NCBI GenBank assembly: GCA_031546815.1
Contig: JAVBJV010000017.1
Span: 1 to 64,000, forward strand
Source of the DNA: JAVBJV01 sp031546815
GTDB taxonomy: Bacteria > Pseudomonadota > Alphaproteobacteria > Acetobacterales > Acetobacteraceae
Length of the DNA: 64,000 nt
Direction: 5' to 3'
The notes under the pieces were generated by a model. It was not told the origin of the DNA and did not search any database. It worked only from the letters and a program-made list of their open reading frames with translations. Positions 49,376 to 56,606 of this stretch are shown piece after piece (the stretch's first letter is position 1; every line of letters starts with the position of its first letter). A program made the translations under genes and the position numbers.

Positions 49376-50626
49376 ATGCGTATTTCGGTTCTGGGTGCGG
49401 GCGTCGCGGGCGTTACCACGTCGTGGTATCTGGCGCGCGACGGGCACGATGTCACGCTGATCGATGCGGCGCCGTGTGTGGCGGAAGGCGCCAGTCACGG
49501 CAATGGTGCGCAGCTCAGCTACAGCTATGTCGCACCGCTGGCCGATCCGTCCGTGCTGCCAAAACTGCCGGGCTGGTTGCTGAACCCGTCGTCTCCGTTA
49601 CGCTTCATCCCGCGGCTCGATCCGGACCAGTGGCGATGGTGCCTGTCGTTCCTGCGCAACTGCACCGTCAGCGCGGCAGCGCGTGGAACATCGCATCTGC
49701 TGGCGCTGGGCAGTTACAGCCGCACCGCCGTGCATGCGTTGGTGCAGGAAACCGCGCTGCCGTTCGATTATCAGCGCAATGGCAAGCTGGTGCTGTATCG
49801 CGATGCCAGCGCGTTCGAAGCTGCAAAGCGGCAGTTGCAGTATCAGGCCAAACTTGGCAGCGAACAGACCGCGCTGACACCGGCCGGTTGCGTCGCCACC
49901 GATCCGGCTGTTGCGCCGCTTGAAAAACATCTGACTGGCGGCATTCTGACCCCCAGCGAAGAAGCGGGCGACTGCGCGCGCTTCACCGCCGCACTGGCTG
50001 AACAGGCGGTGCAGAAATACGGGCTGAAGCTGCATCTGAACACACGCATCACAGGCCTGCGGGTCGAGGGCAATCGCATCGCCGGTGTGCACACCGCAAC
50101 GGGCGATATCGATGCCGATGCCTGCGTTGTGGCACTGGGCAACGGCTCGCCCGCATTGCTGTCGCCGCACGGCATTCGTCTGCCGGTCTATCCGTTACAG
50201 GGTTACAGCCTGACCGCGCCGATCGGTGCGCAGCATCTGCCGCCGAAGATCAGCATCACTGATCTGCACCACAAGATCGTCTATGCAAAGCTGGGCGATC
50301 GTTTGCGTGTGGCGGGCATGGTCGATCTGGTCGGGCGTACGCTGCGCCCCAATCCGTCGCGCCTCGCGCTGCTGGAACATCAGGCGAAAGAGACCTTCCC
50401 CAATGCTGCCGATTACGACCACGCCGAACACTGGTGCGGCGCTCGCCCCGCCACGCCCGACAGCATGCCGCTGATCGGCGCAACGCCGGTGCAGGGACTG
50501 TGGATCAACACGGGACACGGCGCACTGGGCTTCACCCTGTCCTGCGGCAGCGCGCGCGCTCTGGCGGACACGATCGGCGGGGACGTGCCGGGCATCGATC
50601 TGACACCGTTTGATCCGCTACGCTAG
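49376..50626 (+). CDS. dadA: D-amino acid dehydrogenase-like flavoprotein
   Basis: A 416-residue DadA-type FAD oxidoreductase. The FAD-binding GAGVAGVTTSWYL (G-x-G-x-x-G, residues 7-12) and the motif EGASHGNGAQLSYSYV, close to the family's NAGQLSYS, are visible, as is PDSMPLIGATPVQGLWINTGHGALGFTLS near the C-terminus. It oxidises D-amino acids (such as D-alanine) and passes electrons to quinone. Follows corA by 12 bases. Other family members act on related amines, so the exact substrate is not proven. Confidence 0.9.
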   Translation: MRISVLGAGVAGVTTSWYLARDGHDVTLIDAAPCVAEGASHGNGAQLSYSYVAPLADPSVLPKLPGWLLNPSSPLRFIPRLDPDQWRWCLSFLRNCTVSAAARGTSHLLALGSYSRTAVHALVQETALPFDYQRNGKLVLYRDASAFEAAKRQLQYQAKLGSEQTALTPAGCVATDPAVAPLEKHLTGGILTPSEEAGDCARFTAALAEQAVQKYGLKLHLNTRITGLRVEGNRIAGVHTATGDIDADACVVALGNGSPALLSPHGIRLPVYPLQGYSLTAPIGAQHLPPKISITDLHHKIVYAKLGDRLRVAGMVDLVGRTLRPNPSRLALLEHQAKETFPNAADYDHAEHWCGARPATPDSMPLIGATPVQGLWINTGHGALGFTLSCGSARALADTIGGDVPGIDLTPFDPLR

Positions 50627-50651
50627 ACGCAGGACAGCGTCCCCACGTCCC

Positions 50652-51812
50652 TCACGCCCGGATCACATGCGGCACGAAGCGCGAATCGTTCGTTGTCACA
50701 ACACGCCGGTCCTCGCGCACGCCGATGCCAGCCGGTCGGTCGGCGATGATCCAGCTGCCGATCACCGGATAGTTACCCTCGAAGCACGGCATATGCGCCA
50801 GCGCCTGCACGATGTGGCCCTCGGCGCCATAGGCACCACCCGCGTCGTCCACGACAACGCCGTCGCGCACCAGCGTCACGTTCGCGCCCTCGCGCGAATA
50901 GAGCGGCTTGCGGACGTAGGTCTGCCCGAGTTCCGATGCGCGTGGATCACCCTCGAAATACGCGGGCAGCAGATTGGGGTGACCGGGGGCAAGGTCCCAC
51001 AACAAGGGCAGCAATCCTTTGTTCGACAGGATGGTCTTCCAGACAGGTTCCAGAAAATCAGTGTCTGTGATCAGCAAGTTGGCGGCGAATGCGTCGCGCA
51101 GCATCCACTCCCACGGGTAGAGCTTGAACACCAGTGGCATCGCCTCGCCATTTGCATCGCAGAACATGCCGCTCTCAAGCAGGCCGATATCTTCAATCGC
51201 GGTGAAACCCGTCTGTAATCCGGCCAGCACCGCGCAGTCCTGGATATAGGCAACCGTGCCGCGATCTTCGGTCGAGCCACGCATGCTGGCGCCGAACAGT
51301 TTGCGCCCACCGGCCATCGCGCCGATCGCCGCCACCAGTTTGTCGTGGATGGAATTGAACTGGTCGGTCCCCGTGGGCAACGCACCGCGCGCGATCTGTT
51401 CTTCCAGCCACGCCCACTGGAAACACGCTGCTTCGTACAGCGCGGTCGGCGTGTCGGCGTTGTATTCCAGCAGCTTGGCGGGCTTCAGCCCATCATACGC
51501 AAAATCGAACCGACCATAGAGCGACGGATCACGCCGCCGATAACTCTCGCGCACGAGATCCCACGCACTCTCCGGAATGGCGAGGCGCTGCATGATCTCC
51601 TCATCACGCACTGCCCGATCGACGATCTCGAGCGACATTGCGTGCAGTTCGGCGGATGGGTCTTCCAGATCATGTTCGATCTGTTGCAACGTGAATTCGT
51701 AATACGCGCTCTCGTCCCAATACGGCAGGCCGTCGATCGTGTGATAGACGAAGCCGCATTCTTCCGCGCTGCGCCGCCAGTCGGGCCGTTCGTCGATCGT
51801 GACGCGATACAT
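50652..51812 (-). CDS. Glutathionylspermidine synthase-like ATP-grasp ligase (YgiC/YjfC type)
   Basis: A 386-residue ATP-grasp protein of the glutathionylspermidine synthase C-terminal family. Visible: YWDESAYYEF, ESYRRRDPSLYGRFDFAYDG, LLEYNADTPTAL, KLYPWEWM, and VRKPLYSREGANV, conserved around the ATP/Mg site. It has no amidase domain, as in YgiC/YjfC. Known function of the short forms is unclear; they may ligate peptides. The next gene upstream on the same strand is a YgiB-type DUF1190 protein, 3 bases before its start. Confidence 0.9.
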   Translation of the reverse strand: MYRVTIDERPDWRRSAEECGFVYHTIDGLPYWDESAYYEFTLQQIEHDLEDPSAELHAMSLEIVDRAVRDEEIMQRLAIPESAWDLVRESYRRRDPSLYGRFDFAYDGLKPAKLLEYNADTPTALYEAACFQWAWLEEQIARGALPTGTDQFNSIHDKLVAAIGAMAGGRKLFGASMRGSTEDRGTVAYIQDCAVLAGLQTGFTAIEDIGLLESGMFCDANGEAMPLVFKLYPWEWMLRDAFAANLLITDTDFLEPVWKTILSNKGLLPLLWDLAPGHPNLLPAYFEGDPRASELGQTYVRKPLYSREGANVTLVRDGVVVDDAGGAYGAEGHIVQALAHMPCFEGNYPVIGSWIIADRPAGIGVREDRRVVTTNDSRFVPHVIRA

Positions 51813-51815
51813 CTG

Positions 51816-52454
51816 TCAGCCGCCACCGCTATACCCGCGCCCGCTGGAGCCGAACCCGCTGCGCGCCACAACACTGCTGCTGCCGCTGGGACGGAACGAG
51901 GAAACGCTCGACCCGCGCGAGACGTAGTTCGCGCTGTTGCTGCGGCTGAACGCCGATGCCGGTACCGTGGTGGTACGCGCGGTCGTGTAGCTGCCGCCCG
52001 TGAAGGCATATCGCTGGCCCAGATTGTTGCTGTAACAGCCCGCACTCGCCTGCGGCATGGGGGACGTGCGCGCGCACCCGTAAACGGGCTGCGCGGGATA
52101 ACTGCCCTGCATCATGCGCGCCGCCATGAAGCCCATCATCATCGGCATGAAGTAGCTGGACGTACCGGAAGACGCCGTCTGACCAGCGGGTGCGGCTTCA
52201 CATTTTCCAACGCCGAAATCACGTTCGCAGTCCGCCTGGCTGGAAAAGCGCGGTGCGGTGGCGGTATTGGCGGTGGCTGCTTCGTTGTAACGGGCAACGC
52301 AGTTAGCTTCGCTCTCGCCATCGGCGACGCAGCTATCAATCGACGCAAAAACCTTCGCCTCGACATCGGTATTCTCGTCCGAGCCATACAGCGTGTAACC
52401 AATTACGGCGGCACCTGCCACGGCACCCAGAACCAGCATTGTCGAACGTTTCAT
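51816..52454 (-). CDS. DUF1190 (YgiB-type) lipoprotein-like protein
   Basis: A 212-residue protein with an N-terminal signal/anchor (MKRSTMLVLGAVAGAAVIGY), the cysteine-bearing motifs SIDSCVADGESEANC and ADCERDFGVGKCEA, a M/G-rich segment and a serine/glycine-rich tail. This is the DUF1190/YgiB family, always paired with a YgiC-type ATP-grasp enzyme. It probably is the envelope substrate or partner of the ligase; this is inference from the pairing. It stands 3 bases before the ligase gene on the same strand. Confidence 0.85.
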   Translation of the reverse strand: MKRSTMLVLGAVAGAAVIGYTLYGSDENTDVEAKVFASIDSCVADGESEANCVARYNEAATANTATAPRFSSQADCERDFGVGKCEAAPAGQTASSGTSSYFMPMMMGFMAARMMQGSYPAQPVYGCARTSPMPQASAGCYSNNLGQRYAFTGGSYTTARTTTVPASAFSRSNSANYVSRGSSVSSFRPSGSSSVVARSGFGSSGRGYSGGG

Positions 52455-52526
52455 AGCAAACCCGCACTTGTAATTTCTACCGTTGCGGGAGTTCTAAACT
52501 GTTCTCCACAATTCTGGAAGTATAAA

Positions 52527-53144
52527 TCAGCCAGCGTCATCCGCTGCCGGGCCGCGGATCATCGCCAGAAATTCGCGCCGCGTGGACGGGTCGGTGCGGA
52601 ATGCGCCCAGCATGCGGCTGGTGACCATCGTCACGCCAGTCTTGTGCACACCGCGTGTCGACATGCACTGATGCGCGGCCTCGATCACCACGGCGACGCC
52701 CAAGGGCTGCAGCACATCGTTGATGGTGTTGGCGATCTGCGCGGTCATCTTTTCCTGGATCTGGAAACGGCGTGCGTATGCTTCCACCACACGCGCCAGC
52801 TTGCTGATCCCCACCACGCGTTTTGCGGGCAGATACGCCACATGCGCGCGCCCGATGATCGGCACCATGTGATGTTCGCAATGACTCTCGACGCGAATAT
52901 CGCGCAGCACGACCATCTCGTCGTAGCCGTCGGTTTCCTCGAACGTGCGTTCCAGCAGGGCGACGGGATCGGTTTCGTAACCCGCGAAAAATTCCTCGTA
53001 CGACCGCACCACGCGCGCCGGTGTGTCGTGCAGACCTTCACGCGACGGATCTTCCCCGGCCCAGCGCAACAGCACCCGCACAGCATCTTCGGCTTCCGTA
53101 CGCGATGGGCGTGCAATCGAGGCGACGGGCTTATGCTTGGTCAT
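52527..53144 (-). CDS. folE: GTP cyclohydrolase I
   Basis: A 205-residue enzyme that opens GTP to dihydroneopterin triphosphate for folate synthesis. The zinc and substrate motifs are visible: VESHCEHHMVPIIGRAHVAYLP, ISKLARVVEAYARRFQIQE and EAAHQCMSTRGVHKTG. The usual length for bacterial FolE-A. It lies 9 bases after apaG on the same strand. Confidence 0.96.
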   Translation of the reverse strand: MTKHKPVASIARPSRTEAEDAVRVLLRWAGEDPSREGLHDTPARVVRSYEEFFAGYETDPVALLERTFEETDGYDEMVVLRDIRVESHCEHHMVPIIGRAHVAYLPAKRVVGISKLARVVEAYARRFQIQEKMTAQIANTINDVLQPLGVAVVIEAAHQCMSTRGVHKTGVTMVTSRMLGAFRTDPSTRREFLAMIRGPAADDAG

Positions 53145-53153
53145 AAAAAGTCC

Positions 53154-53558
53154 TCAGTTCAGGCACCGCTGCTGGTGCGGGCTGTCCAGGCTGAAAGCGG
53201 GGATCTCCACATCGAACAACTCGCCGTTCGACAGGACGATCATGTGATATTGCCCGACCATAAACCCGGAGGACGTGTCGAGCGGCGTTCCCGATGTGTA
53301 TTCGAAACTCTCGCCCGGTTCCAGTACCGGCTGTTCGCCAACTACGCCCGCGCCGTGCACGTTCTGCACATTTCCGCGCGCATTGGTGATGTGCCATGTG
53401 CGACGCAACAACTGAACGGTTTCCGAGAAGTTGTTGGTGATCTGAACCTTGTAGGCCCAGACGAACATGCATTCATCCGGCCTCGATTCATCCTCGAGGT
53501 AGAAACACCGGACCGTCACGGTCACGCCGCGCGTCGTGCTGGAATAACCGTCTGCCAT
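53154..53558 (-). CDS. apaG: ApaG protein
   Basis: A 134-residue beta-rich protein of the ApaG family, with VWAYKVQITNNFSETVQLLRR, HITNARGNVQNVHGAGVVGE and GFMVGQYHM. The ATG at 53558 gives the typical start MADGYSSTTRGV; a GTG/ATG further up is not supported. ApaG in Salmonella is linked to cobalt/magnesium efflux but its mechanism is unknown. Precedes folE by 9 bases. Confidence 0.93.
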   Translation of the reverse strand: MADGYSSTTRGVTVTVRCFYLEDESRPDECMFVWAYKVQITNNFSETVQLLRRTWHITNARGNVQNVHGAGVVGEQPVLEPGESFEYTSGTPLDTSSGFMVGQYHMIVLSNGELFDVEIPAFSLDSPHQQRCLN

Positions 53559-53684
53559 AACGACCGAGTGTAGAGCAGTTTTGGTGCGCAAGGAAACGAT
53601 GGAATTAAACCGCCATGCCCCCTGTGCATTCCCCCAAAACGTGTGATTTGATGGCGGCTAATATAAACTGTTGCGGGAAACATC

Positions 53685-53966
53685 ATGAAGTTCGCGTTTC
53701 TTCCGGTCATCGCTGTCCTGTTCCCGCTCTCAGCAGCGAACGCCCATCCGGGCGGGCTGAACAGCGAGGGCTGCCATAACAACCGGCGCACTGGGGAGTA
53801 TCATTGTCACAGAAGTGCACCGGCACCGCGCTCGACCACCAGAAGGGCCGACCCGTGGGCCGATGTCATCCCCGGATCGGGCCGGCTGGACCCGGCACCT
53901 TCCGACACAGCGCCCGCCCCTGCTACCCCCTCGCGCCGAGGCAACAGAACCGGCACCGAGCGCTGA
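53685..53966 (+). CDS. Small secreted YHYH-domain protein
   Basis: A 93-residue protein with a signal peptide (1-20, ending NAHP) and the YHYH motif HPGGLNSEGCHNNRRTGEYH, followed by CH. The rest is a proline/arginine/threonine-rich tail. YHYH proteins are common small exported proteins of unknown function; the conserved His/Cys residues may bind metal. It is convergent with metZ, separated by a 12-bp hairpin. Confidence 0.82.
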   Translation: MKFAFLPVIAVLFPLSAANAHPGGLNSEGCHNNRRTGEYHCHRSAPAPRSTTRRADPWADVIPGSGRLDPAPSDTAPAPATPSRRGNRTGTER

Positions 53967-53975
53967 ACCCGAAAC

Positions 53976-54009
53976 GCGGGTATGCTCACCCCGGCAAGAG
54001 CATACCCGC
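53976..54009. terminator. Bidirectional hairpin between YHYH and metZ genes
   Basis: A perfect 12-bp stem (gcgggtatgctc 53976-53987 / gagcatacccgc 53998-54009) with a 10-base loop. There is no T-tract on the plus strand; on the minus strand it is followed by GTTTCGGG. Confidence 0.6.
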
Positions 54010-54016
54010 CCATCGC

Positions 54017-55228
54017 TTACTCCGCCGCTTCCGCCACCAGCGCCGCATTCAACGCCTGATCCAGATCGGCGATCAGATCGTCCGCATCTTCCAGCCCGAC
54101 CGATAGACGCACCGCACCATCGGTGATGCCCTGACGCGCGCGCTCTTCCGGCCCGATGCGCATATGCGTGGTCGTCGCCGGGTGCGTGGCCATCGACTTG
54201 GAATCACCCAGATTGTTCGAGATATCGATCAGCCCCAGCGCATTCATCGCGCGGAACGCTGCCGCCTTGCCGCCCGCCACTTCAAACGCCACCAGCGTTC
54301 CGCCCGCGCTCATCTGCGCCTTGGCCAGTTCGTATTGCGGATGGTCCTTGCGGTGCGGATACCAGACGCGCGACACCGCCTTGTGCTGTGCCAGAAAATC
54401 CGCCACGCGCGCTGCGTTTGCGGTCATCGCGTTGACGCGCAGATGGAATGTTTCCAGCCCCTTCAGAATAACCCACGCATTGAAGGCCGACAAAGCAGGA
54501 CCGGTGTTGCGCACGAAGGGCTGCAACGTTTCCTCGATCCACTTCTTGTTGCCCAGCACCGCACCACCCAGCACGCGGCCCTGCCCGTCCATATGCTTGG
54601 TCGCGGAATAGACAACCACATCGGCACCGAATTCCAGCGGGCGCTGCAGCAACGGCGTGGCGAACACATTGTCCACCACCACCAGCGCCCCCGCCTTGTG
54701 CGCCAGGCCCGAGACCGCGCGCATATCCACCAGTTCCAGCATCGGGTTCGACGGCGTTTCCAGCAGCACCATGGCGGTGGGTTTCGACAGCGCAGCCGCC
54801 CACTGCCCCAGATCGGTCCCATCGACGAATTCGGTCTTGATGCCGTAACGCGGCAGCAGCGTGGAGACGATCCACTGGCACGACCCAAACAGCGCGCGCG
54901 AGGCCACCACCCGATCCCCGGTTTGCAGGTGTGACAGCAGCGCCGCATGCACCGCCGCCATACCCGTGGCGGTACAGCGACAGGCCTCTGCCCCCTCGAT
55001 CTGCGCCAGACGGTCTTCCAGCATGGAAACGGTCGGGTTGCCGAAACGCGAATACTGGAACTTGGTGATGGCACCGGTGAAGGTGTCCTCGGCCTGCTCG
55101 GCGCTGTCGTAAACAAAGCCCGAGGTCAGGAACAGCGCTTCCGACGTTTCGGCCAGATCGGTGCGGATCTGCCCGCCGCGGACAAGCTGCGTGGCCGGGC
55201 GCCAGTTGGTGGGAGAGATTTTGGTCAT
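54017..55228 (-). CDS. metZ: O-succinylhomoserine sulfhydrylase
   Basis: A 403-residue PLP enzyme of the cystathionine gamma-synthase family. PLP is bound through the lysine in YSATKHMDGQGRVLGG; other marks are SRFGNPTVSMLEDRLA, TGMAAVHAAL and LLETPSNPML. It makes homocysteine from O-succinylhomoserine and sulfide. The ATG at 55228 gives the expected N-terminus (AGGA about 8 bases upstream); a longer upstream reading overlaps the riboswitch and is rejected. Regulated by the SAM-II riboswitch at 55292-55360. Confidence 0.92.
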   Translation of the reverse strand: MTKISPTNWRPATQLVRGGQIRTDLAETSEALFLTSGFVYDSAEQAEDTFTGAITKFQYSRFGNPTVSMLEDRLAQIEGAEACRCTATGMAAVHAALLSHLQTGDRVVASRALFGSCQWIVSTLLPRYGIKTEFVDGTDLGQWAAALSKPTAMVLLETPSNPMLELVDMRAVSGLAHKAGALVVVDNVFATPLLQRPLEFGADVVVYSATKHMDGQGRVLGGAVLGNKKWIEETLQPFVRNTGPALSAFNAWVILKGLETFHLRVNAMTANAARVADFLAQHKAVSRVWYPHRKDHPQYELAKAQMSAGGTLVAFEVAGGKAAAFRAMNALGLIDISNNLGDSKSMATHPATTTHMRIGPEERARQGITDGAVRLSVGLEDADDLIADLDQALNAALVAEAAE

Positions 55229-55291
55229 AGTACGGGTCCTTCTTGGCGTCATGACCCGACCGTCGGAGGGCATATGGCATTTCGCCATACA

Positions 55292-55360
55292 CGGGCCTCT
55301 TTAGCGCGTTTATTTTACCTCGCCGCAAGCCGGCCGGACAAATCCACGAGGGCCCGGGTT
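55292..55360 (-). promoter_or_regulatory. SAM-II riboswitch upstream of metZ
   Basis: The minus-strand leader shows the SAM-II pattern: P1 stem CCTCG (55351-55347) with CGAGG (55322-55318), a GTGGATTTG element, GGCTTGCGG, then GGTAAAATAAACGCGCTAAAG before the P1-distal tail. These match the conserved GAUUU, the A-rich strand and the GCUAAAG end of the aptamer found before met genes of Alphaproteobacteria. Bound S-adenosylmethionine would fold a pseudoknot and reduce metZ translation. About 63 bases separate its end from the ATG, with an additional hairpin TATGGC-gaaa-tGCCATA between. Confidence 0.82.
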
Positions 55361-55452
55361 GCTCCGGACGGGCGACATAATGCGAAGGGGGGATTGCCCG
55401 GTCAAGCGGGTCTGCGTATGTTCCGCGCCGCACGGCCCGATGGGCGCCCGGC

Positions 55453-55526
55453 GCGGGTGTAGTTCAATGGTAGAACGGCAGCTTCCCAAGCTGCATACGA
55501 GGGTTCGATTCCCTTCACCCGCTCCA
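55453..55526 (+). tRNA. tRNA-Gly(CCC)
   Basis: A 74-base tRNA: acceptor GCGGGTG pairs with CACCCGC; D-arm TAGTTCAATGGTAGA; anticodon stem GCAGC/GCTGC with loop TTCCCAA (anticodon CCC, reading GGG); T-arm GAGGGTTCGATTCCCTT; discriminator T and encoded CCA. It is divergent from metZ. Confidence 0.96.
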
Positions 55527-55635
55527 AAACCGGCCGCCCTTCAAGTCCAGGCTGGCCTACAAATGGCACAGCTCCGCGCCGGTTCTCGATCCGCACCATT
55601 TTCGACTCAGCCTGAACTGAAGACCAACCGGTTTC

Positions 55636-56595
55636 TCAGTGCACCGAGGCTGCCTTCATGAAGGTTGACCGGCTTGCGCTTAAAATGCGCACATCCCGGT
55701 TGCGGCTGTTGCGTTCAACCACCATCGGGATCTCGGTCCCTGCCTCGCCCAGCGCCCAGATGCCGCGCCAGAAATCCGGCAGCGACAGCACCGGGCGGCC
55801 ACCGACCGAGACCACGCGGTCTCCGTTCTTCAGTCCGCCCTGATCACCGGGGCCTTTGTTCGCCAGCCCTACGATCACCACCTGGTCGTCCTGTTCCGCC
55901 GCATACACGCCCAGCCAGGGGCGGTGCGAGCCGGGGGTTTCTCCGGTTTTCAGCAGCGCATCCATCGCCGTCTGCAGGTGGTTGATCGGCACCACCATGT
56001 TCATGTCCTGCTGATGCCCGCCTTCCTGCAGCACCAGCGAGCCAATCCCCACCAGCTTGCCCTGCACATCGATCAGCGCAGCACCACCCCAGGCCGGGTG
56101 CGCGGGTGCGGTCAGCAGCGCGTCTTCCAGCAGATATTCCCAATATCCGGCGAATTCCTGCCGCGCCGTTACCTCGGCACTGATGGCGTGGTCGCGCCCG
56201 CCAGCCGCCGCCAGAACCACTGGCGAGCCGACACGCACGCGGCTGACATCGCCGATCTCCATCACCGGCAGTTCCACCCTGCCCAGCACCTGCACCAGCG
56301 CCAGCCCGCTGGCACCATCCACCCCCAGCACATGGCCCTGCATCACACGCTTGTCGTGCGCGGTGATCCAGATCGTCTCGGCCTCCATAACCAGATAAGC
56401 CATGGTCAGGATCAGCCCATCGGCGCGGATCACCACGCCACTGCCCGACCGTTCGGTCCCCAGCGTCTCCGCGGTATATGCATCGGTCGGGACATAGGTG
56501 CTCATCCCCACCACCGCGGATAACGCGCGACCAAGGTCGAAACCGCAGCGGGCAGCGCTCGGGCGGAGCTTCTCCGGGATCGACCAGTCGGACAT
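55636..56595 (-). CDS. Trypsin-like/PDZ pseudo-protease (HtrA type)
   Basis: A 319-residue protein with an S1C/HtrA layout: a protease-like domain (about 45-235) and a C-terminal PDZ domain with GGLKNGDRVVSVGGRPV. All three catalytic positions are changed: LILTNAHVV becomes LILTMAYLVM (His to Tyr67), the DLAL position is Gly97, and the GNSGG serine position is Trp169 in HPAWGGAAL. It should therefore be inactive as a protease and may be a chaperone or scaffold. The ATG at 56595 with AGGAAAAAG before it is used; an upstream TTG is less likely. It follows the DsbD-like gene on the same strand. Confidence 0.88.
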   Translation of the reverse strand: MSDWSIPEKLRPSAARCGFDLGRALSAVVGMSTYVPTDAYTAETLGTERSGSGVVIRADGLILTMAYLVMEAETIWITAHDKRVMQGHVLGVDGASGLALVQVLGRVELPVMEIGDVSRVRVGSPVVLAAAGGRDHAISAEVTARQEFAGYWEYLLEDALLTAPAHPAWGGAALIDVQGKLVGIGSLVLQEGGHQQDMNMVVPINHLQTAMDALLKTGETPGSHRPWLGVYAAEQDDQVVIVGLANKGPGDQGGLKNGDRVVSVGGRPVLSLPDFWRGIWALGEAGTEIPMVVERNSRNRDVRILSASRSTFMKAASVH

Positions 56596-56606
56596 CTTTT
56601 TCCTGC

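Noticed and set aside
55229..55288. Longer N-terminus for metZ starting at 55288
   Set aside because: It runs through the leader right after the riboswitch and lacks family similarity; ATG 55228 gives the normal start.
55453..55526. tRNA-Gly as an attachment site for an integrated element
   Set aside because: No integrase, no repeated 3' tRNA end and no shift in base composition next to it.
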